The notes: generated by a model not told the origin, from the sequence alone. A stretch of DNA of 64,000 nucleotides from Conchocele bisecta (GCA_029237695.1 CM055274.1:18341505-18405504), one strand, 5' to 3'; counted from the stretch's first letter, positions 22,271 through 32,534 are shown. A program made the numbers and translations.

Positions 22271-23018
22271 CTTTTTATACGCCCGTTTGAAAAAACTGGA
22301 AGTATTCATCTTGTATGGGCGTTCGGGCGGGCAAGCTTTTCCACGCAATAACTAGAGTCCTACTTGACGGATTATAGCCAAATTTGGTATACATGTTTAT
22401 CACGGCAAGCTGAAGAAGCATATTGATTTTCCGATGACTTATCTCCCCTTGGCGGCCATTTTTATTTTTCGCACTCTGTATCCTTGTCCACGCAATAACT
22501 CAAGTTCTACTTCACCGCTCGTAACCAAATTCGGTGTACATGTTTATCACGGCAAGACGAAGAACCCTATTGATTTTGAAAAAATTTCGATGACTTATCT
22601 CCCCTTGGCAGCCATTTTTAATGTTCGCACTCTGTAACCTTGTCCACGCAATAACTCAAGTTCTACTTCACCGCTCGTAACCAAATTCGGTATACATGTT
22701 TATCACGGCAAGACGAAGAAGCTTATCGATTTTGAAAAAATTGCGATGACTTATCTCCCCTTGGCCGCCATTTTTAATTTTCACACTCTGTAACCTTGTC
22801 CACGCAATAACTCAAGTTCTACTTCACCGATCGAAACCAAATTCGGTAAGACAAAGAATTAGTCTATCAGTATCCTTGTCCACGCAATAAGTCGAGTTAT
22901 ACTTGACGGATCGTAACCAAATTTGCTTTACATGTTTATCACGTCAAGATGAGTTATCTCCCCTTGTTGACTGGCCTTGTCTTGCCGGGCGTATATTGTG
23001 ACCTTCGGCACTCTTGTT
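22271..23018 (+). mobile_element. Tandem-repeat element, pearl/Helentron-like, both ends present
   Basis: Starts TTTTTATACGCCCGTTTGAA and ends GGGCGTATATTGTGACCTTC followed by CACTCTTGTTA. The core has about four units of roughly 157 bp beginning near 22,330, 22,485, 22,642 and 22,799. A shortened relative is at 24,476-24,763, and the start motif recurs at 49,388. The pearl/Helentron family name is inferred from structure. Confidence 0.6.
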
Positions 23019-23019
23019 A

Positions 23020-23510
23020 TTATATATGTACATACTCACAATATATATCCGCCTAAAACATACCAAATATAAATAAAATAAACAAATTAGTGATGATCTA
23101 TGGAAAATATTGACGGCTTGCGTTCAATTGACCTTCAATGGGAACGAAAGTACGTATAAAATAAGTATGATATATAATATATGCACGACTTGAAATGTTC
23201 ATTTTGCCATGTTTACAATGAATACCACGTTGAACATATTAATTGGACACTTGTAAATAAATTTGTATATATTGACGGGGAAAAAATCACATGACAGTAT
23301 ATATATAGTATATTATTCATACAATGATCAACAGACTATCAGATTAGTTGTCTCATCACCTGTGATTCAATTGACATAAAACACTGAAGTATTTTGAGAA
23401 AAAAACAGGTACACTGAGTATATATACATGTAGTTACATGCATTTGAATACATATGTGTTGAAAAAATACATGTTAATACATGTACTAGTAAACATTCTT
23501 TACCAACCCC
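23020..23510. other. AT-rich sequence, nothing recognised
   Basis: Very AT-rich; absent from copy A. Confidence 0.35.
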
Positions 23511-23514
23511 AGAC

Positions 23515-23890
23515 TTATACAGTCGAACCTCCCCGAACGGCCACCTCTTTACAACAACACCCTTTCTATAACAGGCCGCTATATTGTATCCCAAATGGAT
23601 GATTTCCTCTGTATCTAACCCTTAGACTGCTAAGCACGAAAATTGTCGTCTGCTGTTGCTTTTGCCTTCTTTCTCAATAAAAACATGTTTTGACAGAATT
23701 TTAGAATCATTTCTATTGGAAATGATTCTAAAATGTTGCCAAAGCATGTTTTTGATGAGAATTATCGAAGAAAATAAATAAACAGCGGACGACACCATTT
23801 AATTCAGCACTAACCTCCCTACAACAGCCACCTCTCTATAACAGCCAGTTTTGAGTCTTCCCACGGGTGGCTGTTGTAGAGAGGTTGCAT
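23515..23890. repeat. MITE with ACAGCC / GGCTGTT units, interrupted
   Basis: The left part begins TACAGTCGAACCTCCCCGAA and the right part ends GTAGAGAGGTTGCATTGTA, with internal CAGCCACCTCTCTATAACAG units. A P7 element occupies 23,614-23,814. Confidence 0.55.
23614..23814. repeat. MITE-like repeat, family P7, nested
   Basis: TTTTAGAATCATTTCTATTG hairpin with outer ends of the P7 type (TAACCCTTAGACTGC, TTAATTCAGC). Confidence 0.6.
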
Positions 23891-23932
23891 TGTAGTTACA
23901 ATTGGGTGCAGAAATACGATAACAATCTACAG

Positions 23933-24135
23933 TTAACCCTTTCACCGCTCAGTGTAGCTACAATAATTGCCTACGATATGGTTATCGTAGTGGAGAGATA
24001 TCGTAACGAGGTAGTACTTCCGTTTCTACCCTCAGTGGAACTTGAATGGATGTTGATATGTTAATTTTGCAACCAATCCAATCGTCACAAACTGATTTTC
24101 AGACAAGTCCATTTACACTGTTACTTTTTGCAGCT
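23933..24135. repeat. Truncated P2 repeat
   Basis: GTTAACCCTTTCACCGCTCA start, then an interruption of about 60 bp, then P2 interior to about 24,120. Confidence 0.5.
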
Positions 24136-24139
24136 CAAC

Positions 24140-24475
24140 TAAGTAACATTTGAAGTTTATTACCGTATTTTCACTACTCAATTTGAAAATCAATGCGTAT
24201 TTTCACATTGCTGTGAGTATTTTGTACTCCCACTTTTGATAATCAATGTGTATTCTGCTAAAATAAGTGCGTAAAACATACGCACCTTATCTGCAGCTCT
24301 GGATCATGAATCTGATATGTAATGATGGTAGCTATACCGCAGCTCTCGTGTCCCAATTTTATCATTGAACAGCCAATACGGGGATGGTCTTTCCTGTATG
24401 TTCCACGTTTTTCTGCCGAAGAAATTTTGGCTATTAAACGCATTAAAACTAAAAAATATTTAACCGTAAGTACTT
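24140..24475. other. No gene; partial P6 arm
   Basis: AT-rich sequence. The 24,395-24,475 part matches the P6 arm (CCACGTTTTTCTGCCGAAG). Confidence 0.4.
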
Positions 24476-24763
24476 TTTATACGCCCGTTTGGCGGCGGGC
24501 TGGCGGGCACAGCTTGTCCACGCAATAACTCCTACTTGACGGATTGTAAACAAATTTGGTATAAATGTTTATCATGGAAAGACAAAGAGGCCTATTGATT
24601 TTGAAAAATTTCCGATGCTTATCTCCCCTTTTCGCACTCTGTATCCTTGTCCACGCAATAACCAAATTTGGTTTACATGTTTATCACGTCAAGATGAGTT
24701 ATCTCCCCCTGTTGACTGGCCTTGTCTCGACGGGCGTATATTGTGACCTTCGGCACTCTTGTT
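24476..24763 (+). mobile_element. Short pearl/Helentron-like element
   Basis: Same start and end as 22,271-23,018 with about one core unit left, so an internally deleted copy. Confidence 0.5.
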
Positions 24764-25310
24764 AATGAATAACAAAAAAAAGTCACCAGGCCTCCCCAAA
24801 AAATTATTTGATGCAATTCCATTGCGAAAAAAAAGATTTTGCGGGGCTAAATTTATTTTCTTTTAAATAATTTTGATATTTGTTGACCGATTTTCAAAAT
24901 GTAACTTTTGTTTTCTTAGCTACATCATTTCCAAGCTACCTAGCCAGGTTTCGGGGTTAATTTCCAAAATTGTAATTTTTCGACAAACCCGGTGAAGCTC
25001 CAGCTCTTATTTGCCCCATGTTAAATTGCGATATTGCGACAGTAATTTTTTCCCCAATACAATCATATTTGATGGATTTTCATTAAATAAAAAACTATGA
25101 GGGAGTGTGACTTTTTTATTATTGATGAAAAAGTACTTTCATTTAACTATTTTTTAGATTTAATGTATTTAATAACCAAACGTTAGTCGGCAGCAAAATG
25201 TGGAACAGACAGTAGGCGTTATCCCATTGAAATCTAAGAATATTTTTTTGTTCGCAAATCTGATTATTTTTGGTTATTTCTCCGGGCTTACTGAAATTTA
25301 CTGAAATTTA

Positions 25311-25370
25311 CACCAATGTAGACCCAGATGAGCCTGCGCATCCGCGCAGTCTGATCAGGGTCTACAGTGT
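25311..25370. repeat. P1-core palindrome
   Basis: GAGCCTGCGCATCCGCGCAG centre with GTAGACCCAGAT / ATCAGGGTCTAC arms. Confidence 0.6.
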
Positions 25371-25553
25371 CTACAATTTTGTCTACATATTATTATGAGT
25401 TAACGCGAGTTGTTATCAGGAGGAATGAGCATTCTGCCTGATCAGGATCTACACTGGTGACTCGTGGAATAAGGCCGGTTTTGTCAGATCCAGGCACAAA
25501 GCTCACTACGTAGTCCATGTCGCCATGACAATTAACATAGGGAACATAGGCGA

Positions 25554-27899
25554 CTATTTTAGTTTGTATGCACGACAGTACGGTGGCTGGTACATTGTGA
25601 CTATAAGTGTGTTGTCACTATGTCTATACGTCACGGACCGCGGCATGCTCATCCCGTCAGCAGACGACAGGACGACCCTGTGCCGACTGCCGTCCTTCCA
25701 CAGCACGTGTACGTCATGGGAACCCAAACAGCAGACGATAACATTGTCGTCCCCGTCAGCCGCCAGCCCGGTTGGATGCTTCATATCCTCGTTGTCCACA
25801 CGGTAAACCAGGTCCCCGCCATTGGTGAAGCACGCTATACGACCTTTAACAATATAGTCAGTGACAAACACGTGTCCCAGTGCACCGACAGTTATGTAGT
25901 ATGGATCTCGAAACGTACCTGTACCGCGGGCGTCCAGTCCGATACACCGGGTCACCGTGCCGCGCCTGTCCAGCACCTGTACATGGCCGCCACTGGGGGA
26001 CTTCACAATGAGGTAGATATGGTCCCCGTGGACGGCCACGCCCCGGCACGGCAGACTGGTGTTGATGGTGCGGCCGGCCCGGAGTGCGCCGTCAACGTGG
26101 ATCCACTGGAGCTGAGTTCTCTTCCACAACGACATGATGGCGCCATTTTCGCCGTCGGCCGCCACATCAAAGGGATGACCTTTTAACTTCAGGGTTGTCT
26201 GTACGGTAAAGTTTCTATCAAGAAGGATGACCTGCTGCTCTAGGTGACCAGCGAGAATTATCCTCCCGTCTGGCAGTACTGCCGACCCACTGATGGCGCT
26301 CTCAGGAACGGTAATGTCGGTCGAGGACTCCACTTCCATGTCGGTGAACGACCTCCGAGTGGACGCCGGACGGTCTGGAGCAGATGCAGATCCTGGTGGA
26401 TCTACACCATCGGCGTTAGTACGTTCAATTTCCACCGTGCCTAATCGGTCAACACCAGTGAGCACATCGGCCACTGGCAGTAATACACTGATGACGCCCT
26501 CAGGAACGGTAATTTTGGTCGACGTCTCCACTTCCATGTCGGTGAACGACCTCTGAGTGGACGCGGGGCGGTCTGGAGCAGATGCAGACCCTGGTTGATC
26601 TACACCATCGGCGTTTGTACGTTCAATTTCCACCGTGCCTAATCGATCAACACCAGTGAACACATCGGCCACTGGCAGTAATGCCGACCCACTGATGGCG
26701 CCCTCAGGAACGGTAATGTTGGTCGACGACTTCACTTCCATGTCGGTGAACGACCTCCGAGTGGACGCGGTGCGGTCTGGAGCAGATGCAGACATTGGTG
26801 GATCTACACCATCGGCGTTTGTACGTTCAATTTCCACCGTGCCTAATGGATCAACACCAGTGAACACATCGGCCACTGGCAGTAATGCCGACCCACTGAT
26901 GGCGCCCTCAGGAACGGTAATGTTGGTCGACGACTTCACTTCCATGTCGGTGAACGACCTCCGAGTGGACGCGGTGCGGTCTGGAGCAGATGCAGACATT
27001 GGTGGATCTACACCATCGGCGTTTGTACGTTCAATTTCCACCGTGCCTAATCGGTCAACACCAGTGAGCACATCGGCCAGCGCACGTAACGACTGGAATG
27101 TAATATTTACCGTATATATATCATGTTCCAGATCAGACACCGTGGGTTCGAGCGATTTTAAAGTTTTGGACATTTTGTGAGCAGCAATTACACTGGTTGC
27201 ACCATCTGCCACGTCTTTAGCCTCGTCAGCAGTCCTCAGCTCTGTATCCATTATGGGGATCAGCCTGTCGTACGCCTTGACATGGTCTAGAATGGCGTCC
27301 TTCTCGGCCGTGACGACTTCGTTCATATCTGCCAGCATTTCCATTGCCAGTCGTTCTACCAGTTCTACAATGTCCGTCTTAAACTGATTCACCTCGTCTT
27401 CAAACGACTTTTGTAACTTAATCAAATCCTCGCCACTCTTCTCCCGCCCATTCTTCAGATTCCCGATCCGATCTCTCAGTTCGGTCATTGACCCCACGAC
27501 CTCGGCCAGTCGCTGTCCATGTCCAGCCGCCGCGTCAGAAATGGACGTTACCTGACATTTCCAGTGACTGATATCTTTACATGTTTCACATAAAATGACG
27601 TCATGTTTCTCGCAATACCAGCGGATATCTTTCTCCGTGTGCACCTCACAATATGTCAGAGGAAGTCTCACATCGTGTCCACCAATTAACGGCAGGTCAC
27701 TGCCGGAAAGCAAGGTGTGATTCCTCGACATTTTGAAACTTTTGTGACTCGCGACACAGTCTGTGCACATATACTCGTCACACTGCCGGCAGATCGTGTC
27801 CGCGTCTTTAACGAGTCCCGTCTCTTTACACGGACCACACTGCTTCACGTTAACTTTCGACATCGTGTCACTATAGTTCCGCCCTCCAACACACGCCAT
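25554..27899 (-). CDS. Double B-box, coiled-coil, beta-propeller protein (RING-less TRIM-like)
   Basis: This intact 781-codon intronless frame has an AAAATGG start context and ends at AYKLK. Residues 21-61 form a B-box-type zinc cluster (C21, C24, C37, C40, C45, C48, H52, H61). Residues 84-112 form a second one (C84, H87, C96, H99, C104, C107, H112). About 128-270 is predicted coiled coil. Residues 274-543 are four tandem copies of a Ser/Thr/Pro-rich 68-residue unit, and about 545-781 look like an NHL-type beta-propeller. There is no N-terminal RING, so direct E3 ligase activity is not expected. Related TRIM-like proteins act as cytoplasmic scaffolds and sensors and are expanded in bivalves; a role in immunity is inference only. 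A dead paralog with one tandem unit lies at 10,916-12,292. No promoter motif was recognised upstream. Confidence 0.85.
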   Translation of the reverse strand: MACVGGRNYSDTMSKVNVKQCGPCKETGLVKDADTICRQCDEYMCTDCVASHKSFKMSRNHTLLSGSDLPLIGGHDVRLPLTYCEVHTEKDIRWYCEKHDVILCETCKDISHWKCQVTSISDAAAGHGQRLAEVVGSMTELRDRIGNLKNGREKSGEDLIKLQKSFEDEVNQFKTDIVELVERLAMEMLADMNEVVTAEKDAILDHVKAYDRLIPIMDTELRTADEAKDVADGATSVIAAHKMSKTLKSLEPTVSDLEHDIYTVNITFQSLRALADVLTGVDRLGTVEIERTNADGVDPPMSASAPDRTASTRRSFTDMEVKSSTNITVPEGAISGSALLPVADVFTGVDPLGTVEIERTNADGVDPPMSASAPDRTASTRRSFTDMEVKSSTNITVPEGAISGSALLPVADVFTGVDRLGTVEIERTNADGVDQPGSASAPDRPASTQRSFTDMEVETSTKITVPEGVISVLLPVADVLTGVDRLGTVEIERTNADGVDPPGSASAPDRPASTRRSFTDMEVESSTDITVPESAISGSAVLPDGRIILAGHLEQQVILLDRNFTVQTTLKLKGHPFDVAADGENGAIMSLWKRTQLQWIHVDGALRAGRTINTSLPCRGVAVHGDHIYLIVKSPSGGHVQVLDRRGTVTRCIGLDARGTGTFRDPYYITVGALGHVFVTDYIVKGRIACFTNGGDLVYRVDNEDMKHPTGLAADGDDNVIVCCLGSHDVHVLWKDGSRHRVVLSSADGMSMPRSVTYRHSDNTLIVTMYQPPYCRAYKLK
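26271..27080 (-). repeat. Coding tandem repeat, about 204 bp x 4
   Basis: Four in-frame units encode TGVDRLGTVEIERTNADGVD, SASAPDRTASTRRSFTDMEV and VPEGAISGSALLP. The third unit is shortened by a few codons. Units 1 and 2 are almost identical to each other, indicating recent expansion. The paralog at 11,640-11,840 has one unit. Confidence 0.85.
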
Positions 27900-28019
27900 T
27901 TTGAAGTCTTGTTTACACTGAGATTACGTATCGACTACAATGCACGCTAAAATCCGTGTCAGAAGGATTGTCAGGTTTGTATAAACTATTGACATCGATA
28001 TGTATGTCGTTCGATATGA

Positions 28020-29012
28020 ACAAACTTATTCAGATATTACAATAAGTTACATATTACCAGATTTAATGATTAACTGTTCGACATGAAATGCTCGGATGTG
28101 ACATTGCATTGTACACTTGGCTGAACTATAAGTATGTTATTGTTCACATATTGGATTTTTTCAGGAACTTAATGCGAGGAGCGCTCCTTCGCATTTAATT
28201 CCTTAAAAATCCAACATGTGAACAACAACATATACATATCTAAATTTCATGGTTTATTGCTATATTATACAGTACCGCCTGCGCTAATCTTGCCAATAGT
28301 TGTCAATAGTTTTACCTCAAAATCAAGCAGCTTGGTTGGTTGGCTGAGCATGAGCTGTGTTACAGCTCAGACTCAGTCAAATCAAACAGCCTGATTGCCA
28401 GTTAAGATTGCCAGTAGATGTTAAGAAACGTTGACATCTGGGACAGATTATAACGCAGGCGGTTGTTTAATTGGATCGAGTGAACAGTTTTCCCGGGTCA
28501 CAAAAGCATCATAGTACGACTATATCTATTTTATTGCATACACTTGGCTTTCACAGTCTAATGGCACAGTGTAATACACAAATCATAATACACTAGTGTA
28601 ATAAATATGCAAATGAGCCAGCTACCGAACACACGTTTGGTAATCATTACAGCTTCAAATTATGATGATGTGCTTATGCAATAAATAGAATATAACATTT
28701 GTGTTGATTTAATATGATATTTATTTAACTCGTTGATTGATTTCATAAGAACTCGGCATAGCCTCTTTTCTTATGAAATCGATAAACTTGTTTAATACAT
28801 ATCTTATTAAATCATCACTCATGTAAGATCATCTGTGTACTTTAAATGAGCATTGACTTCGTGTTATCAATACTAATATCTTACATATCTTAAGTTTAAC
28901 TCGTATGTTCGAAAAAGCGGGCATAAGTAATATCATATGTAGCCGTTCACCATTAAAACTTAATTTACAAACCAAAGTATCATTATTTGAAAACAGATCA
29001 GCCGGATCGTAG
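28020..29012. other. Upstream non-coding flank of the B-box gene, with hairpin
   Basis: Homologous to 12,300-13,234. A foldback at about 28,265-28,470 and an extra short palindrome (GGATTTTTTCAGGAACTTAA and complement, 28,150-28,215) are present. Nothing coding is seen. Confidence 0.5.
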
Positions 29013-29015
29013 CCA

Positions 29016-29365
29016 TAGTACAGTAGAAATTGACGTGAAAATGGTAAAACCCAGACATTTTCGATAATAAGCAAATTTTGGTCTCAAAACCTTCATACAG
29101 GTCTCCTACGTGTGTAAAAAAAATTCCCCGAAATTCCCACCTGGGGAAAGTCCGTAATTTGACAATTCCAAGATGGCCGCCATGAATGTAGGCCAAATAA
29201 TTAGGTGTTTCATCTTTGGACTAGTTTATGATAGGATCATGATTTTGGTGTCTGTACCAATGTTTTGACATATGAGAAATGCAATGCAACCATTTCCAAT
29301 GCTGTCCAACCATGTTCATGTCTATAAAATTCAAAATGGCCGCCATTTTCACCGAAAATAACCAA
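29016..29365 (+). repeat. Left terminal inverted repeat of E1
   Basis: Pairs with 34,010-34,515 through blocks such as CCCAGACATTTTCGATAATA, AATTCCCCGAAATTCCCACC and AAGATGGCCGCCATGAA. A second unit (29,230-29,360) repeats the ATGGCCGCCAT and CAATGTTTTGACATATGA parts. CCGCCATTTT at 29,340-29,349 fits the YY1-type consensus. Similarity may extend weakly to about 29,460. Confidence 0.8.
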
Positions 29366-29701
29366 TACCAAGCATAACTCTCGCGTGTTTGGGCTACATA
29401 AACTGTTCTTGTGTCAATACCCATCTTTTGCTATATCAGGACTTCAGTGGAATCATTCTTATAATAGAAAAATACATTTAATTGAGTGTTTAATACAGTC
29501 ACACTGTTTTATATGGCACGCAAAGCATTCATGTTTTTGGAAAAAAATGTATGCTGTACAAAGACAACACATTGCAATAGCCAACATGGGTTACATTCAC
29601 AATAATCTATCTAGGCCTACATGTCAGTATCAGATAAAGACGTATTCATCTGACAACCGAACAACATGTCTTAAACAACTTAGCATGTATTCTATTTGTT
29701 A

Positions 29702-29777
29702 CATGCGTGGATCCAGGGGGGGGGGGGGGTGGGGGGGGGGGGTGTCCACCGGGTCCGGACCCACCCCTGTTACCTGA
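29702..29777. repeat. G-run with GGATCCAGG end
   Basis: GTGGATCCAGG followed by G-runs broken by T, then CCGGGTCCGGACCCACCCCT. It resembles ends of the CAGGGCCGGATCCAG MITE family and may have truncated the 5-prime half of the E1 gene. Confidence 0.4.
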
Positions 29778-29906
29778 TTGTTTTATATCGCTTCATAGCA
29801 CATTATAATTTGTCAATTACGGTATTTCTGGACAGGCGATGACCATCACATCTCTTTATCGGTAAGTTCCCCCATTGGGTGGTGCCCTAAAAAGTTAGCG
29901 GAGGAG

Positions 29907-31154
29907 TTGGAGAACAACTACAACAACAACAACTACACAAAGTTTATTTTGTGCCTCGGTGGATTTCACCAGCTGATGTCATTTCTCGGAGCCGGTTGCA
30001 AGCTGATGGAGGGCAGTGGTCTCGAAGAATTATGGGAAACTGTGTACGCCAAAAATTCTTTACCAAAGATGCTAGAAGGGAAGGCCTATTCCAAAACATT
30101 GCGAGCATGTCTGTTGAGTGATGTTGCTTTACATATTGTTCTAATGAAAACGGCCGAAGCAAAGTATTCTATCAGACCACACACTGACTTCAGTGGAGAT
30201 ACAGACATAGCAGACGACACTCAAGATAATCCAGTGTTGGACTCAAACACAGACGATCATCATGAATTGATAGACTCAGTGATTGATGACATTTGGCCAC
30301 AACTCAGAGATTTGTATGAGTCTGTCTATGTACAACATGAAACAACACCAGAATGTGCAGCTGCCGACCAGGCATTGAGTAGACTGCACATGATTGTGTG
30401 TGACTTGAAGGAAGAACAAGAACAGACAAGAACTGGAAAACTGTGGGTAATGTTTATGACATTTGTTTCAATTGCTATGATGTTCATTAGGGCTGAGCCG
30501 ACAGGGCACTGGAGCCTTCACCTCAGAGCAACACAAGACATGTTACCATATTTTGCAGCAGCTGGACACAACAATTACGCGAAGTATTGTAGACTGTACC
30601 TACAAGACAGTCAGAACCTGTGTGAATGCCTAAAGCAACCGATGGAAGATGGGCTGTTCATAATCCGCAGAAACGAGAAGCTGTTCTGGAGTGGAATCTG
30701 GTCTGATATGACCATTGAACAATGCCTCATGAGGGCAGGAAAAACCCAGGGTGGTCTTATAAACATCACACACAAAGAATCTGCGAGAACAAAATGGCTC
30801 CTGTCTGCCCACGTTTTGGCCCAGTACAATGAAGCTATTCGGTCTCTAACGGGCACATTCACTGGTACCTGGTCCGAACAACATCGGGATGTCCAGCCAG
30901 GAAGCATAAAGCAGGACATGAAAGACTTGCAAAGCTTTGTGGCCTTCCTACACGACCACAATCCATTCAGTGTAGAAGATGACACTCAGCTGAGGAATGT
31001 CGCAACTGGATTGATTGCTGACGAACGGGTCAACGTTCAAGATGCAGTGAGTATCGGTCTGGCAATCAACAACAAATTGAACAACCAGAAATTTGGAGAC
31101 ATCGTTCTGAAGAAAGCAGACCAAGACATTTGCGGTAATGCGAAAACCTGTTAA
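29907..31154 (+). pseudogene. E1 protein, central part (5-prime truncated)
   Basis: Frame 3 is open from about 29,799. The 415-codon stretch begins at a TTG, so the true start is missing. It is homologous to the later part of the E2 protein: CLGGFHQLMSFLGAGCKLME here matches VLIGTFHLACAYFKMLGKKM there. GIWSDMTIEQCLM with D267 and E271 and the following KTQGGL match AVDKTMEETFM and KSHGGAGG of E2. The conserved D-x-T-h-E-[EQ] block is a candidate catalytic site of the central domain (inference). The zinc-binding N-terminal half seen in E2 is absent. The frame ends at 31,154 while the homologous sequence continues in frame 1, through a 1-base indel or a possible 55-bp intron (31,135-31,189). 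Confidence 0.75.
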
Positions 31155-32529
31155 GGTGGGTGGGGAAGAGGTACGAATGTCCTCTGCAGAACTCTACCAA
31201 CGCCTGCTCTCTATCTCTCTATTGAATGGCCCTCCAGATCGACGCGTCTTCACATACGAGTTGGCAACAGTTTCACCAGCCCTGTTTCAAGATGACGGCA
31301 GTATGAGAAAGTCACAAAAGTCGCAGCTAGCCAAGTATATTATACAGATGGATTCAGATATTATTGTGCAAGAAATCGATGAACATGTTGCCATCGTCAT
31401 TGATGGCTGTGCCCTATTTGGCACAATACGCGCAGTTTGTGAATCGTTTGTAGCCGCTGTGCTTTCTAGGAGATCAGCTGGACTGCCTCTGTGTGTTATC
31501 TTCGATAGTTACGATGTGCAAACTACCAAATATCCTGAACAAAAACGTCGTCGACTTCAGCAGCCATTAGTGCCAAAAGTAGCTGTGGATGACAGGACAC
31601 CAGTACCAACCAACAAGCCAGCCTTTCTGTCAAATAGACATAACAAGCAAAGACTGATTAAAGTGCTAGAAGGACATCTGGAACGTGCTGGGGTTTCGGT
31701 GGAGCATGCCGGTGATGAAGGTGATGCCGATGTCGTCATTGTGAGGAAATCGTTAGAACTGTTGAAACTCCATGAACATGTACTTGTCATTGCCGATGAT
31801 ACGGATGTCTTGATTCTGTTGCTCCACCACGCAAGTTACATGTACACTGACAAGCTGTTCATGGAAACCAAGCAGCAGATTAATTCCATCAATGTAGTGA
31901 AAGAAGTTCTTGGCCGAGAACTCTGCATGTGTCTCCTCTTCGCTCATGCTATGTCCGGTTGTGATACAACATCAGCACTGTATGGCATGGGCAAGATGAA
32001 ATGTATGAAGATTCTGGAGTCATCACAGCTGTGGCGATCAGATGTACTTGTATTTGGAGACCCTGAAACATCTAAGGAGGAAATCAGTGAACTTGGAGAG
32101 CGATTTGTGCAATCGATGTACAGTGGTGGTACAACAGCTGAAGGTGGACTTGATAAATTACGATACCTCTACGCAATCTCGCCGAAGTATGATCCAGTCG
32201 AACGCATGCCACCAACAAAAAAAGCATGCTATTACCACAGCCTACGAGTCCACCACCAGGTTAACACTTGGAAACACCTTGAAACAACTTTGGACAAGAA
32301 CGATTATGGTTTCTGTGTAGAGGCTACTTCGGTTAATCCAATTATCACGGATATGGCACCAGTACCTGCTGAACTGTTAGTGTACATCCGATGTTCGTGT
32401 AAGACAAGTAAACACCTGTGCACATCCTGCAGTTGTTCGAAGAAAGGATTATCCTGCAGTGTCCACTGTAAATGCCAAGCAAGGTGCCAAAATGGACCAC
32501 CGGACACTGCAATAGCCGAGGATGACTGA
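31138..32529 (+). CDS. E1 protein, C-terminal XPG/FEN-like nuclease with CXC-like cluster
   Basis: This 463-codon frame has the acidic residues of XPG/FEN nucleases in order: D89 (AIVIDG), D123 (CVIFDSYD, followed by K/R-rich YPEQKRRR), E194/D196/D198 (GDEGDADVV), D220-D223 (VIADDTDV) and D276 (SGCDTTSALYGMGK, placed like the helix-hairpin-helix of FEN1). Residues 419-450 are a CXC-like zinc cluster with nine cysteines (C419, C421, C428, C431, C433, C440, C444, C446, C450). It would act on DNA ends or flaps during transposition, by inference. The ATG at 31,138 is not the native start; the sequence continues from the preceding frame. All expected acidic positions are intact, so this half of E1 looks recently active. 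Confidence 0.8.
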   Translation: MRKPVKVGGEEVRMSSAELYQRLLSISLLNGPPDRRVFTYELATVSPALFQDDGSMRKSQKSQLAKYIIQMDSDIIVQEIDEHVAIVIDGCALFGTIRAVCESFVAAVLSRRSAGLPLCVIFDSYDVQTTKYPEQKRRRLQQPLVPKVAVDDRTPVPTNKPAFLSNRHNKQRLIKVLEGHLERAGVSVEHAGDEGDADVVIVRKSLELLKLHEHVLVIADDTDVLILLLHHASYMYTDKLFMETKQQINSINVVKEVLGRELCMCLLFAHAMSGCDTTSALYGMGKMKCMKILESSQLWRSDVLVFGDPETSKEEISELGERFVQSMYSGGTTAEGGLDKLRYLYAISPKYDPVERMPPTKKACYYHSLRVHHQVNTWKHLETTLDKNDYGFCVEATSVNPIITDMAPVPAELLVYIRCSCKTSKHLCTSCSCSKKGLSCSVHCKCQARCQNGPPDTAIAEDD

Positions 32530-32534
32530 TAAAC

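Larger units (their letters stand above)
18405..29015. other. Segmental duplication, copy B
   Basis: Counterpart of 5,530-13,237 in the same orientation, longer because of extra insertions: a nested MITE pair at 20,070, a palindrome at 21,236, about 400 bp at 21,943-22,350, and the 23,020-24,475 block. It also has three additional 68-codon units in the gene. It keeps the start of the gene that copy A lost. It ends exactly where element E1 begins (29,016). Confidence 0.8.

Noticed and set aside
25620..27180. Plus-strand frames of up to 188 codons
   Set aside because: They are antisense shadows of the B-box gene and its tandem units.
29944..30985. Antisense frames within E1 (72-124 codons)
   Set aside because: Shadows of the plus-strand coding sequence, which has conserved motifs.
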